A stretch of DNA of 64,000 bases, from contig VXAI01000177.1 of assembly GCA_013399305.1 (NCBI GenBank), positions 1,249,869-1,313,868 on the forward strand. Direction: 5' to 3'. Made by a program: the position numbers and the translations under genes. Of the stretch, positions 36,300 through 49,704 are shown one piece after another; the first letter of the stretch is position 1, and every line of letters begins with the position of its first letter. The DNA comes from Rostratula benghalensis. Its lineage: Eukaryota > Chordata > Aves > Charadriiformes > Rostratulidae. Below the pieces are notes generated by a model. It worked only from the letters and a program-made list of their open reading frames with translations. It did not search any database and was not told the origin of the DNA.

Positions 36300-39200
36300 G
36301 AGAACCAGACCTATTAATACTCCCATTAAAAATATTAAGTACAAACTCTGGGCTGAGGGGGCCAGCAGCAGAAGTGATTTCAGAGTTTCATTTTGTGCTG
36401 AAAGGAATACCAACACGTCCCCAAACTGATTACATTTAAACCTCATATTCCTGGGGCTTTCACTGGGAGAAATACGAGCAATCCACCTCAGGTATACTGG
36501 GGGCATCACCTCAAGCCTGCAGCGGAGGAGTGCTGCAAGAAGGTAAGGACATAGACATATTAGCATTGTAGGCCAGATGGGGAGTGTGCTTTTGAAGACA
36601 ATTTCCCAATTGCTACATATGTTGGCTTGTGCCGTGGAGCAGGCTCAGACCATAAAAGCTGTATTCTTTCTGGATGACACTAGAGAGCTAAATGCTCTCC
36701 AGGGACTTGCCTAATGCACTCAAACCACTAATGGGCAGAGGACCAGACTAGTGAGCACTTCTTTGAAATAACCCCACCCCATCTCCAAAAAACACTGGCA
36801 CCATAGCACTTAACCTTCTCAGTTCCCAACAGGTCATACTACTTATGACCATAAGCAGAGCTAAAGTGTAACATGACAGGAGATAACTGCAACTCTGCAA
36901 CTATGAAAAGTACATCACTGAGAATCTTTTCCTTAACCTTAAGCAATTTTCCGTTTCTCTTGAAAGTACTCAGACATTTTAAAAAACTAACTCGGTAACA
37001 GAACTTCCATACAAAAAGAAAAGCTATTTTGCAGCTACTCAGTCTGCAGTAGCACCGAATGATGGAAAGTGAAAAGTTGCAGGAAATTAATATTACCACT
37101 GGAACAATTCAGAGCACTGTTTTGCCCAAAACCGCAAAGGGAGAAGTAAGTAGGAAGGGCAGGATTTATTGGCTGTGAATACATTTAGGCTGGAGATCAG
37201 AAAAAGACTTGTAACCCATAAAGGAGTCACAAGTTGAAAGCATCCCAGAGGTTGCTGTATTTACTGCTTGTAGCCAGTTCAAAGCTTGATCATACTTTTA
37301 AAGGGATGGTATGAAATACCTGGATGTGAATACAATAGATTAGACTCTGTGACTCCATAAATCTCTTTCACTCTTATTTTCTCCTAAGCTCCCAACACAT
37401 ATGTACTGTGGGTAAGTGTGAATAGCAGCAGAGATGAGGACATATTCCTGCCAAGATCCTGTGTTACTGCTGCCCGAGCAGGTATTGATCGGCACACTTC
37501 CTTCTTGTCAAAAACACTGCTTCGAAGTCTGGAAGAGAAGAAAGACAAGGTTGCCAAAGCAGACTGATAGGACTGACCACTGTTTCTCACATCGGTCTCT
37601 CCCTTCTCTGGGAATTACTAACAGAACAGTGGATGCTTATGTTAAAAGCTTTTCCAGTTTTTATGGAAGATTTGCTACCAAACCCATGGCACTTGAGCAG
37701 CATGTATATACAGAAGATTATATGGTTATCAATCCTAGTATAGTAAGATACTAACTTTTAGGTAAAAATACTTCTAGTGAATGTAACAGGAAGCAAAGCA
37801 AGATTGCTGTGCATGCAGGTAGAGATTTGTGTATCTGTTGATGGGGAAGGCTTACACAGATAGACAAAGCTGTTTGGTAATTCACTTTTTCCACTTAATT
37901 CAGAGAGCTGAAAGATGCTTTACAAAAAGGAAGGCCTACACTATATCCACATTTGAAATGGAGGTATAAATGAGAGTAGCATGCTCTTTCATACTTACTA
38001 CAGAATTACTAGTGTCTTTCTCTGCAGACAGCAGTAACGCAGGGGTATGGGGCATGTCCAAAATCACACAGCAATGCATTCCATTCAGGAACCTCACTGT
38101 CACCTTCTAGCAGTACAACTTTCCACATACTTTGTACTTCCTAGTAGAGTAGATCTTCCAGTAGAGTACAACTCTTCTGACTAGCCACCAAGTCTTTACC
38201 ATAGGTTTTTCTTTAGCAATGTCAGGCATACAGTTCAGTCAATGCCCTGTAGGAAATAGCTCCTTCTGCTGTTAAAGAGGATATGTAGTGCAGCTACATT
38301 GCTATGTATAACAAATAATGAAAGGCTACAGGCTTATGATCACTGTGAAAATAAGGTTTGACATGGCAGAACAGACGCTACTGAACAAAATACATTTAAG
38401 ATTATCTTGTACCATTCTATCATCTTTGTTCTGCAAACTCCAGCCATGAAAGTGACTTGGGTTCATCCTGAAGTATTGTTTTCTTATAGTTTAATTGCCT
38501 CAAGGAGTTCCGTCTCTTTTTTTCATGGAGAGTGTTCTTAAAGGTAAAAAAATAAATAATAAACCCCACATACATTAACAGAACATAAATGTGACAAGAA
38601 GCCCACTTCTTGTATAAATGCCTGTCACACCTCATAGGTAGATTCCAGAACAACATGGAAAACGGTTCAAAATTCAGCATACAAATGTGAAAGCTAGGAA
38701 ACTAGAATTAAGTATAACTTAAGGATCACTCATTGAAATTTTCTTGTCAGAGCAAAGATCAAACTATTACATTTGTCTGAGCCAGTAGCAGCAAGAATGG
38801 CTCTGGAGAAAGTGAAATACTACATTAGTGTATCAGAAAAAAATAATAATGTTGAAAGTACATTTAAGTGGCAGGTGTTTACTCTTAAAAGTCCACCAGA
38901 ATTTTAATTTACATCAGCTGTAGCACTTAATGGTTATACAGATCCAGCAGTGAGCCAATACATCATTTTTGGTACCAGTTAGCACATCTTCAAGGATCTA
39001 AAGAGCTGCCAAGAATTACAGTAGGAGGAAGTCCACTAGATTCCAGCTCACCTCTCGTCTACTGGGAAAAGTCCTTATATTCCCACTGGAAGAAGCACCC
39101 AAATTCTTGCTGTACTACATATTAATTTAAAAATTCTGGGTGAATTTTAGTAAAACAGAGTAAATGCCTAGTATTTAAACACTTCTATTGTATCAGGTCT

Positions 39201-42200
39201 TTTTATTTTTAAGGATCTCTGTGGAGATAAAAAAGCTCTCCTATCACTTACTCATATTCAAGCCGCAACACTGCTGCGGTAGGTTAGTGAGAGAGTGGCT
39301 GGTCAGGAGCATGGCCATGTTCCAAGGCTAAACCCACCAAGATAGCTTACTGAAGGTCACATAGCAATTCATGATAGCAAAGCCAAAAACAAAAAAACCA
39401 TCTCCCTGTCTTCCCCGGGCAGCGTATGTTATTTTAGCCAGCTCTAACCTCCCCTTGGACAGGTATGCAGGAGCATGACCCAATTCATACTGACTTGCAC
39501 AGGAAATATTAGTGTGCAACCAACAGAGTACACAGAGCAACCAACAAGTGCCCTGAGGCTGTAGCTAATCCTTGACCCCAGGTAGCCCAGCAAACTTCAA
39601 AGAAAGCATTGCATTGGCACAGTATGGCTGAGGCTTAAGAGGCCCTACAGTTGATTTCAATAAGTGCTTTTGGCACTGGCCACATCAGGAATATTTCATG
39701 CAAATAGCATCTGTAGAGTGTCAAGAAGTCATGTCATAATAATGGTATATTATTTTTACAGTTGGATTTATCATCTGCAGTTCACTCTAAAGATATAGCT
39801 GTTGTAGAAGGCAAGCCTTACACAAGTGGGTGAAGTGAAAGCAAAAGCCCTTAATTTTATTTTTTTTTTTTTGTCTATTAAGCTATTTTCATGCTATCTA
39901 AACCACCACCATGTAGTTGTCTAAGACTTAAGAGAGAATTTTTTCCCTTTTATGATGTATGGTTGAAAAGCAGTTTTTATCTGGATCAGAAGAGGCAGAA
40001 AAAAAACACAGTCAAAGTATATTTAAAGTAACTATAATTTAATTTCACTGATATATTTACAATAAGGACTTTTTGGATTAAACTCTCATTTATACTGAAT
40101 TTTGGGAAAATTGCAATTTATATTGGAAAATGTCCCATGAATATTGGAAAAAAGACTTTTCTTTTTCATCTTCCTCTTTGGTGCCATGCCAATTGGCTCT
40201 GTTCCCATTGAGGACACTGCCAAAAAACCCCCACAGAATACCCCATCTGTATGTACGGATACACACATGACTTCCAAAAGAAGTAGTAAAAATCACGTTG
40301 GCACGGACAAGCATTCCATTCTAAAGGCGTTTTTTGGTTTTTTGGTCTGTATGAGCTAACTACTAGGACAGAACAAGGCAGGAATCTACTGTGGCGCGTA
40401 GCTGCAAATGGTCAATGACCACATCAATTGTCTTATAATTTTTTTTACATTTCTCTGCAAGCAAGGGCAAAGACAGTTATTCTGCTAAGCAAGTTGTCAG
40501 GCATTTATTCTGAATGTCCCACAGTTTCAGGATCTGTTTGTTTTAGCATGAATGTTGTGCCCTATTATTAGGGTACCAATGCTTGAACATTTTTTCAAGG
40601 TGCACAAGTCGTCGCAACTCACCCCATGGCAGACAATAACGTAAAGCAGCATAGCTATGGACTAAAGTCACACACTTATGAGACAAAGACAAGACGATCA
40701 AGTGTTTCAGTACTTTTGCCTCATGCACTTCTGGCCATATTTCAGCATTTTCAAGGCTGCTTAGAAAAAAATATGTTACAGCAGTAGTAACACCTGAGAA
40801 GAGAATAGAAGTTTTGCAGAAGTTTTCCTTTCCTCATATAAAAAAGGTCAGTTAGCTTTTTACAGTGGTATTTATATAACAGTCACTTGCAATTCAGGGT
40901 ACTCAGCAACAATGTTCTTGATCAGGTTCACGTCACAGAAGTATGCTGGGCTTTGTACCACACTGCACTACACCAACAAAAATTAAGAGACATTAATATA
41001 GTTCTGTGGATGTATACTGGGACATGTAATCACTCTCACAAATTATATATTTTAAGATGCAACCCCAGCAGACTAAAAAATGCAAATATATTCTCAGAGG
41101 TTTGATCTTGGAATCCTCAGGCTGTAGAAAGTCTTTGATTTTATACTAATATGTAAGAGCTGTGAATTAGAACAGGCCATAGAAAAGTGGCAGCAAAATC
41201 AAAATAAGTTTGGTCATGATAATCTTGTGCAGAGTTTACAAGACAGAGCACATAGACAAGAATTAGAGAAGAGAAGAATGTTGGGGTATATGCTAATGAG
41301 CTGGAAAAGATCTAAGATTACTAGTGAGAAAGCTTTTACAGTAAAAGCGGAAGGAAAGGCATAGATACTGAACTTTGTAAGTAATCCAGTAATAACAATC
41401 TCATATGGTTTTGAATGTAAACCAAACACTACTCATTATCCGAACACTCACAGCAAGAGCATGCATGTTGCTCTATTTCATTCATAAAAGTTTCTAACAG
41501 GTGATGCTTCATTCTTGCTCCTTTGTGTAAAATATGTCTCATGGGGGAATGTGAAATAAAGGATAACATTTTCCAGCTGCCACTTCTATTTCATCAGATT
41601 ATACTGTGAATTCAGATGTGACACTATCCCCAAGCACATCTATAATATAAGTACATTCTCTTAATTATTTGAAAGATAAGCAATACGTTGCTAAGGTTTG
41701 AGAGGTGCTGTTGATCTAGTAAAGGTCCAGACCGGCTTTTTTACTTGTATTAAATACCACTTGGCAATCTAGGTAGTCCTGTCCACCTCAGTGTGGAAGA
41801 GAAACAGATTTGGAAAATAAAAGACTTGCATTCTCAAGGAAAGCACACTTAAATTAATTGAACATCAGCTACCAGAGGAGCTGTCAAAGCTTCAAGAAAA
41901 ATGGGTTGTTTGATACTAAAAAAGAGTAAAGAAAGAAATGAGTAAGAATTGTATAATCTGGTTCTACTTTGCCTGACATTTTTACCTCAAAAAATATTTC
42001 AGCTGTTAAAAGCATCTAACTGATAAACTCTGTTTCCGTAAGCAGAAAATACCTTCTCAGCTTACCTGTTATGTCTATCAGCTCAGAGGGATCCTGTTCT
42101 GACACTTTGTCTTTCAGCTGTTGGTATCAGCAAGACTCTCCCCAAAGGTCTCTTAGTCCTAGGATGTGGTGATTGACCGTAGGCTGGTTGTGACCTCCTC

Positions 42201-43540
42201 TGCCACTCACAGTCTTCTTGCTTGCCTGTGGCTGTGTCACTCTAAGAGTTCTTCATGGGAAGGAGTACAACGGGAGCAAGACCTGTGGGTCTTTTTCCAC
42301 TCACTCCCCATTTCCAGCTGAGGCACTGTCACTTCAGGTTGCACACCCTAAATGTGGATAAAGCAGCAAGCAAAGAAGAAAATTGTCATTTGTACACAAA
42401 GCTTAAATTTTAAAAAGAAACATTAATAAAGTCATCCAAGACATATAGCAACTACTTTCAGTGTGAGCAAACTTCTGCTGATGCTGAGAGGAACTGGGAG
42501 TGAAAAAACAGAACTTCTGTGCTTACAAGGGAGACATCTGACAGGAAAGCAACTTATAGAGGAGGAGGGGACCAGTTACAGAAATATTTGCATGACTGAC
42601 AGCCTGGAGGGCCATTGTCCTTTTGATTATTTTCTTTCTTCTGCACAGTGAAAGGAACACCTGGATAGAGAGGTAACAGAAAGCTAGTCATATTCATGCT
42701 CACAAGAGATGTTGTCTATTTGCTTTTTAATCCAGCTCCAACAAACAAACATTTCTAGGTGCAGTTTCACTATACTCCCTGCTTCTGTATTTGAAGATTA
42801 AACTTGTATTTTACATGGCACAAAGCATAGCAAATTTTTAATTATTTGGGTTTTATGAGAGAACAGATCATTTAACTATAAAGTTTTTCCTTTTGTTTTT
42901 GGATAAAGAAACTTTCTTTTGAGTAATGCTGCATTTCTCTCCCTTTCACTGGAGAAAGCTCAAGTAGAAAGGCACTGTGACCCTGTATATCAATATTATT
43001 TATTAAGAGGTTGTTTTTATCATTCTTTGTCACCCTCTTTGTGTTAAGTGTTCTCACTGATTTTAGTGGGGATGCTTAATCACAGGAAATCCTCAGTGGG
43101 CAGGTAATGTGAGCTATGCAGAGTCTGGCTTTATTTAAAGCTGAAGGAAAATTTTGGCTTGAGGTCTCAACCAGTCTGCCATTTATCCCAAATTAAGCTG
43201 ATCCTGCAGAAACACAATCTTCCCTTAATCAGCTATAACTAAAAAGTAGGCAGGATGGACAAGCAAAATAAATTGCCTTTTTTCCTTAAAAAAAGTAATT
43301 TAGCTCTTGATTTCCTTACCAAGGAAACAACACTGACTGTTCTGGATTTCAATGACTTTTAGGTAATGTAATTTGTTCCCATTCACTCAGGTGGTTTTTA
43401 TGAAGTCAAATCCCGTCAGTGTTGTCCAAGGGGGACTGCCATTAGTTTTCAAATAAGACAGGAAGACAGGAGTCAACTTCCTGATGGGAAAAAATGTCAG
43501 CAGAATGCTGTGTAAAGATTCTGTATTTCAATGTCACACA
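36300..43540. other. Unique noncoding DNA
   Basis: No gene or interspersed repeat recognised in about 7 kb. An octamer-like ATGCAAAT occurs near 39698-39705, and T-rich runs near 39860-39873. Open frames reach 106 codons (37434-37754) without recognisable domains. Confidence 0.4.
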
Positions 43541-43543
43541 GAC

Positions 43544-43560
43544 TTTTTTTTTTTTTTTTT
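43544..43560. repeat. Poly(T) tract, 17 nt
   Basis: A run of 17 T preceded by CACACAGAC. Confidence 0.95.
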
Positions 43561-43820
43561 ACTTTTAATGATCATAGGCTTTATTTCCCACAGTAATTCA
43601 TAGATTAATTTCTCCTTGACTCCAATCAATTTGGTGTTTATTTTTAGAACAACAAATTGTGTGCCATCTCTGTGCTACAACAGTCTTTTCAGTATGAGAA
43701 TCAATCACTAATGTTAAAAGATTAGCCGCATCTAACTTTTCATGTAGCTTTGCTTTTTTCTTAATTGCATCCAATTACTGTCCTTTGAAAGGGTACTGGA
43801 CATCCAGAGCATCTCAATTT

Positions 43821-43852
43821 CATGTCTCAGCACACATCATGTCTCAGCACAT
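43821..43852 (+). repeat. Short tandem duplication (~17 bp, two copies)
   Basis: CATGTCTCAGCACACAT is followed at once by CATGTCTCAGCACAT, a two-copy tandem. Confidence 0.85.
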
Positions 43853-43869
43853 CTTTACTATCAAGAGGG

Positions 43870-45235
43870 ATGATGGCCTGCTGCTGTTAAAGAATTAATA
43901 GTTTGACATAAATTTGAGAGGAGATGGACACCACAGCTGGGAATGGGAGCTGCAATGGCAAATAAGGAAAGAATGACCCATTTTGAATCTTATGATACAG
44001 CTTAAAGAGTTCTGTATTACAATATGAATACACCTTGGAGTAGGTGTTAGTAATATGTAATTCTCCAGGTAAAAATATTGACAAAGAACCTCTTGGTGGT
44101 TTAGTTCAGAACCTCTAGTTATGACAGGACTAAAGGGAGTATGGTATAAAAACCTTAGTCAGAGGATATCTCATGTAAGCAATCTGGAGACTAAGATACT
44201 TAAAGAAGAATCCCAAATTATTTTCTAGAGAATGCAGTACATAGCACACAGCCTTTCTTGTAAATTCTTTTGACTACACAATTCTTCCTAGGCCAAAGAG
44301 CTTAATTTTAAAATATTTATTAATTACCATTCTGTTTATTCATTTTATGTGGTGATCAATGCACAGAAAACAAAGTAAAATAATTGAAACTAAACTGGTG
44401 GGATCACAGAAGTAGCTGTTGTACTAAAGAGAATTTGATAAAAAGAGTTAAAAAAAACAGGCAGAGAAAGGAACACATAGCTTGAAGAAATACCTGGTTT
44501 TCAATACAAAATTTGTATGGTAAAATTGCCTTATAAAGCAGTTTGTTTAGCCTGCTTATCTATATGAAGTCAACAGCAACTGCAGCTAGAAAGCATCTCC
44601 TTTTATAAAACCTAAGTTCTTCCTTGCAGATTGTGTTACTTTCTTCCTGTTTTTCACCACAGAGGACTTAAGGAACTGTCATCGTTCCCCAAACAGCACC
44701 ATTTGTGCCTCAGGCAGCTCTGCCCAAACATATTCTTCTTACTGCTCTCCTCATGACTCTCTGCAGTAGTTTTATTTTGTCAGGAAGGAGCACAACCTTC
44801 AACTGAACTTGGGTAGGCAGCAGTGTTATTTCCCCTCCTTCCGTATAACTCACAACTGAAGTACCACAGAAGAGCATTTTCTTTTTTAGGGCTGGCATCA
44901 TGTCAGTGACTTGCACACTTGCCTGCCTTACAAGCGTTCTCTAATCAGTGACTGAAATAACTAACAGCAATATCCAGTTAAAGAGGGCCTGGGAGAGGTT
45001 ACAAAAAGCACCTCAAGCCTTTTCAGTTTGATACCAAACAACAACAATCAATCAGATAATAACTGTTTTCTAACCCATTATGTTTTTTAAAAAAATCATT
45101 ATATGACTGTAAAGAGTACCTCTCAGACTACTCTTGAACTCAGTGTGAAGGCAGGACAAGTCATACCTTGCTTTACCTTGTTCCTCAGCAAGCCAGCCAC
45201 TTTGACAAAGAAGAAAATCATCTTAGCCTTATCAG
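43870..45235. other. Unique noncoding DNA
   Basis: Nothing identified. Confidence 0.4.
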
Positions 45236-45239
45236 ATGT

Positions 45240-45540
45240 TTAAAATCTGTTTGCTGGCTTTTTGAGTTATTTACTTTTTAAATTGGTTAATTGAATTTAA
45301 TCATCATGTGATTTAAGCCAGATTTTTAACAGATTGAATTAACTTTTTTATTGGATCTTTCCAAGAATCAGAGTTAGGTTGACCAGCTAGTAATTTTCTA
45401 GTTGCTCCTCTTTAAAAGATTAAATATTATGTTACCATTACCGTGAAACTTATTAGGTAACTATTAATTACCTACTCAGTGAAAGAAAAGATTAGATCTT
45501 CCACAGTAAGTATAACTTCTGTTACCTTTAATGAGCAGAA
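45240..45540. promoter_or_regulatory. Candidate conserved noncoding element
   Basis: Dense AATT/TAAT-type sites (TTGGTTAATTGAATTTAATC, AGTAATTTTC, CTATTAATTACC). The inverted pair TAGGTAA (45454-45460) / TTACCTA (45468-45474) is perfect. No open frame and no known repeat. The regulatory reading is inference from motif density. Confidence 0.28.
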
Positions 45541-45679
45541 AAAAAAAGAAGTGCTGCAGGACTGCAGCTTTCACTGGTGGCCGGTATTTTACTGTTCGTA
45601 GATACTGTAGATATATATGATTTAATAAAGTACTGCTTATGCATCTGTTATGTTATCATAGCCATTAAACATTTAAAAC

Positions 45680-47110
45680 CATACTATATCCTGAAAAAAA
45701 AAAGAAAAAAAGAAAGAAGCTTATTGTCTGCATATAGATATGTGTTGGACATATGTTCAGGAATATGTTCAGGATCGCTGAACAGACAATACCGAGCTGG
45801 TGAGCTATGGTTTTCCCCTTTCTACTGATCAAGTTTCAATGAACAAACTCCATGCCTTCTCCATGAATGTCAGGGAAAGATTGTTTCCCCTGGTCCCATG
45901 TTGTTTGTCTGCTTTGGCCCATCTGTGGGTCCCCATGCCACCCATCTCCCTGTCAACCCAGTGGGCTACTGCTCTGCTTTCCTCTGGCTTCACCAGCTGC
46001 AAAAGTTGGGAAAGAGGAACACCACAGATGTCCATGTACTAAATACCAGGGGTTTTGCGAAGGAGCCTCCTGGAAACCATGAGGTTGCAGCAGTATAGCT
46101 CAAAACCTGACCCCTTCTCCTTCTTTGTCTGAAATCTTTGCTGACGCTCCTCTGTTCTAAAAGTGTAGGTTTTGGAAAGCCGCCTGTGAAATACTTTATA
46201 ATGGAATAAGGGGGGATTTGTCAGAGGACTATACTTTCTCTTCTATTGCTGGAGTCTCAAGTTTTGCTAACTGCTGTTAGCTTAAGTTCAGTCCAGCTAC
46301 TCTGTTTTTATGTCATCATTCTCTGTTACTATGTTGAAGTATCTTTTTCATCTCACTAAGTCTTCATTCTCACTTATTTCTGCATTGTACTGAATTTTCT
46401 TTACGTGCTTCTTTTTTATCCTTGCCACCTCACATTTGGATTTGGGCTTATTTGCATTTCTGTTCTTTTACATCTAGATAAATTACTTTATTATTATTTT
46501 GTAGCTTGAATTTTAGTTGTCAGCCTATTTTTACCAAACGACTTGCTTTCCTTTTCTTAATTTAGGTATATATTTTTGTTTATAAAAACCTACAAAGGAA
46601 CTGTTTAACTTGTGGTTTCTATGAAACTATATGCAGATAGAAACTTTAGGTTAATAAAAAATGCAAAGACCTATGCTTTAAGTAAATGTTAGCTAAGCAA
46701 TGAAATTCAAAGTGTGCCCAAACCACAAGAAGATATAATGGGTAAAGGAACCTTATCAAAATAGATTTTGTACTGAAACTCATTGATAAATAGCAGAAAT
46801 AATAGTTACTTACAGTTGAAGAATTAAACCAGTTATTCTCAGGCACTGCATTTGTAATAAAAGAGCTAGCAGGAGTTTTCATTAACTAGTTAAATAAGCT
46901 GAAATGAGAAAATTGTCTTTTTTTCTGCTGTTGCAAAGGTGACACTTTCAGAGGTGGTGTTAGTGATGTAGGAAAATATTCTCTGCATTCAATCCATGAT
47001 GCTGATCACTTCCTTTCTTTTAATGTTCAGCAGCAAATGTGTTATGATTTAATAAAGCTGAAATTAATAGGTAGTATTGCCAAACTGCTATAACATAAAC
47101 TCCTACATCT
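45680..47110. other. Unique noncoding DNA
   Basis: An A/G-rich run at about 45693-45718 (A11 G A7 G AAAG) is the only clear simple repeat. The 45800-46100 patch is open in several frames on both strands and has no recognisable product. Confidence 0.4.
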
Positions 47111-47149
47111 TTAGAAGCTAAGGGTTTTTTTTTCCCCAAAAAATAAATA

Positions 47150-47500
47150 AAAATAGATCACATTGGCAGGAATTGTTTAAGTTTCTGTGTAACTATTGGT
47201 ACAAAGAAATTACTTCATTCTGTCTTATCAATTATGTTTATCAAGAAAAGAAGCTAAAAAGGTTGCATAATTAGTACCTATTAAATTAGCTTAATAATAG
47301 GAGTAGATGATTGACTGCATTAAAAATCAAAGTAGTGGTCTTTTCAAAAAATACTTCAATATAGTTAGGTTTCCTATGCTGACAAAATAATTATGGTACA
47401 AAATACCTCCCTTTAATACCCTAGAGATTTGCCAACAGCCTGTATTGAAGCTAATTTACTGCCTAAAAGGAGAATATTGATTTGGATTTGTGGAGGAGTG
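47150..47500. promoter_or_regulatory. Candidate conserved noncoding element
   Basis: AT-rich but not low-complexity, with many distinct factor-like sites: GCATAATTAGTACC, TAAATTAGCTTAATAATAGG, a PBX/MEIS-like GATGATTGACTGC near 47305-47317, and ACAAAATAATTATGG. It resembles developmental enhancers in style. No conservation data were available. Confidence 0.3.
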
Positions 47501-47509
47501 CTGATTTAT

Positions 47510-49550
47510 TTATTCATCTGCTCATGGTATACCATCCACAAGGAGTGAAACCCAGGAAGGCACCCCATCCTCCCTAAGCCTCCCAGTTACCTTCCAAACC
47601 AGTAGTCTGCACAACCTGCATCCCAGATGCCCTTGAAAATGCAGCAAAACTTCCTACTGCATAACCCAGATCACCACCACGCTATATTTCACCCGATTCC
47701 TTTGAGATCTCATTCAAAATGCTTTCTCCTTCCTACCCCCAAGTCAGTATGTATCTCTTAACAAAGAGTGCACTACACCAGGAACTGGTGACAGCTGTGT
47801 AAAGAGCATCAGTGTGCTTGTCTCTCTGTGGGGTAAGTGTATGCACAGAGATACAGTTTTGGCAAGAACACCTGAAAAGTATCTATACAAAGATCAGTGT
47901 TGAGGTGTCCACATACACCATGGCCAAGCATTGAATCAGACTGGATAAGCCTAAAGGGCTTTCATGAACTCCAAAAAGAGGAATAAATGCCCAAAGTGAA
48001 GATGGCAAATCACATCTTGCTTTACAAACAAAGTCTTCTTCGAAGTTCTGAGCAGAGAACACAGGCTATTTTTGACTACACTAGCAGATTTTAACAGAAC
48101 AATGGCAGTGCAGGTAGAAAAGCACCAAGTCTTAAGAGGCCTCACTAATAAGGGTTTTAAGTACTTGGCAGGAGGACACAGAGTACGCAGAGTAGCCTGC
48201 TTTAAATCAAAAAAGCTGTGCATTAATTGGAAAAAATAAATCAACTTTGCATTACTGAGGGAAAAGATACAAGCATGTAGTTCCTCATTAGCTACAAACA
48301 AAGGTAGACTAAAAGCCAGTTTTCTTCTGGTAATGGATATTTTGACAAGCATCTGCCTTTAGCCACTAATCTCTGTCCCAGTGAAGAGAAGAGGGACCTG
48401 GATTGCAGTTGAATCCTGTCCCCACAGTCATTTCTGTTGCAAGAGTCAAGCCTGTGCTCCCTCAGCAGCAAGATGCACACTGGCAAACATTTCTCAGTAA
48501 CCCACCAGAGATTGAACTTTAGCAAGATGAGAAAATTATTAAAGAGCTCATGTGAAGAGCAAGAGACGTATTATTTTCAACAAGAAAACCTCACCAAGTC
48601 TCATGGTCCCTCCAGTATTAACTCAATTGGTGGAGAGCACGGTGTCTTCACAGCATGCAGTAATCAGTTCCTGGGAAAGGACCACCCCTAGCTACAACAT
48701 ATCTGGGAACAAAAGCACCTTTCACAGGAGCACCCAGCCCTTGCCAGCTCAAAAAAAAGGTATGAGATGTCAGAAGCCAGGCAACACAAGGTATTTCTTT
48801 CACCCACAGCCCCTTGAAACATTATTGCTCTTTGCTAACCTCACAGCTCCTCAGAAAATGCTCCTGTGACACATTTACTGTGGGGACTGACAGGCAGTGA
48901 TAGTGCCAAGTACCAGGCATTATGTGGGGCCATAGGATGTGGCTGTGCCTCAGTGCTTAGGATGACACTGGGGAGCAGAAGGGCACGCAACAGGAACAGT
49001 GGGAATGTTCTCAGCTGTAGCTCCTTGCAAGTGGGGCGTTCTGGAGGTGATGGCATGGTTTTTGATAAGAGAGATCTTCCAGTCTTGCTGGTCTTAGTGG
49101 GACACTCACTGGTAATGACAGAACAAAACAGTAGGATATGGCCAGGAACAGGATATCATTCTCCATTCAAATACTTACTTAAGATTCGAGACAATTTTGA
49201 GAAAATCCTTATGAATGTAACTTCAGGCAAAAATAACACAGTAAGAAATAATTTATATGCACATTGCTCTGTTCTAAATTAACCTGTCAGGGAAAACAGT
49301 GAAGGTTTATTGATAAATGAATGAAAATGTCTCTGTTGAGTGATGAAAATAAATGAAAATAAGCAAACATTCATCTAAACAAACAAAAAAAAATCTAAAA
49401 TACTGAAAATATTACCCTATAAAGTCTGCTACAAAGCAATTCAATGTGACTGTCCAAATTTAGCAAGACTAATCCCCAAAAGAAGAAATAAAGAGAAAGG
49501 AAAGCACATTTTAGCCATAGATTGCAGGAGGCACAACTAGACTTTGTCCA
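47510..49550. other. Unique noncoding DNA
   Basis: Nothing identified. Several moderate open frames (up to 138 codons at 48866-49282, starting at GTG and not ATG) have no recognisable domain. Confidence 0.4.
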
Positions 49551-49559
49551 ATTGAAGGC

Positions 49560-49700
49560 GGAGGTATGAGGGTAGATTGGAATAATCGGGACCGTTTAGT
49601 TAGAGAAAGGAACAAGAATGAGTGTAAAGACAGTGAAAGTCAAATGTATTATGAACCAGATAAAAACAAACTTTTTCTTACAATTTAGGTGGTGTTTGGG
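49560..49700 (+). mobile_element. Possible ancient CR1/L3 3' relic
   Basis: The series GGGACCGTTTAGTTAGAGAA, GAATGAGTGTAAAGACAGTG, ATTATGAACCAGATAAAAAC and AAACTTTTTCTTACAATTTA follows the order of an old CR1/L3 C-terminal region (a GACTGTTTAG.TTAGAGAA start, then sequence around AAGTTTTTCTT). Divergence is heavy and the call is tentative. Confidence 0.35.
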
Positions 49701-49704
49701 ATCA

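Noticed and set aside
47925..47975. Possible CR1 tail (ACTGGATAAGCCTAAAGGGC)
   Set aside because: Only a loose resemblance to GACTAGATGACC...AAGG; no octamers and no upstream CR1 sequence.
48866..49282. 138-codon plus frame overlapping the end of the preceding one
   Set aside because: It begins at GTG, not ATG. A translational-coupling style overlap has no meaning in vertebrate nuclear DNA.
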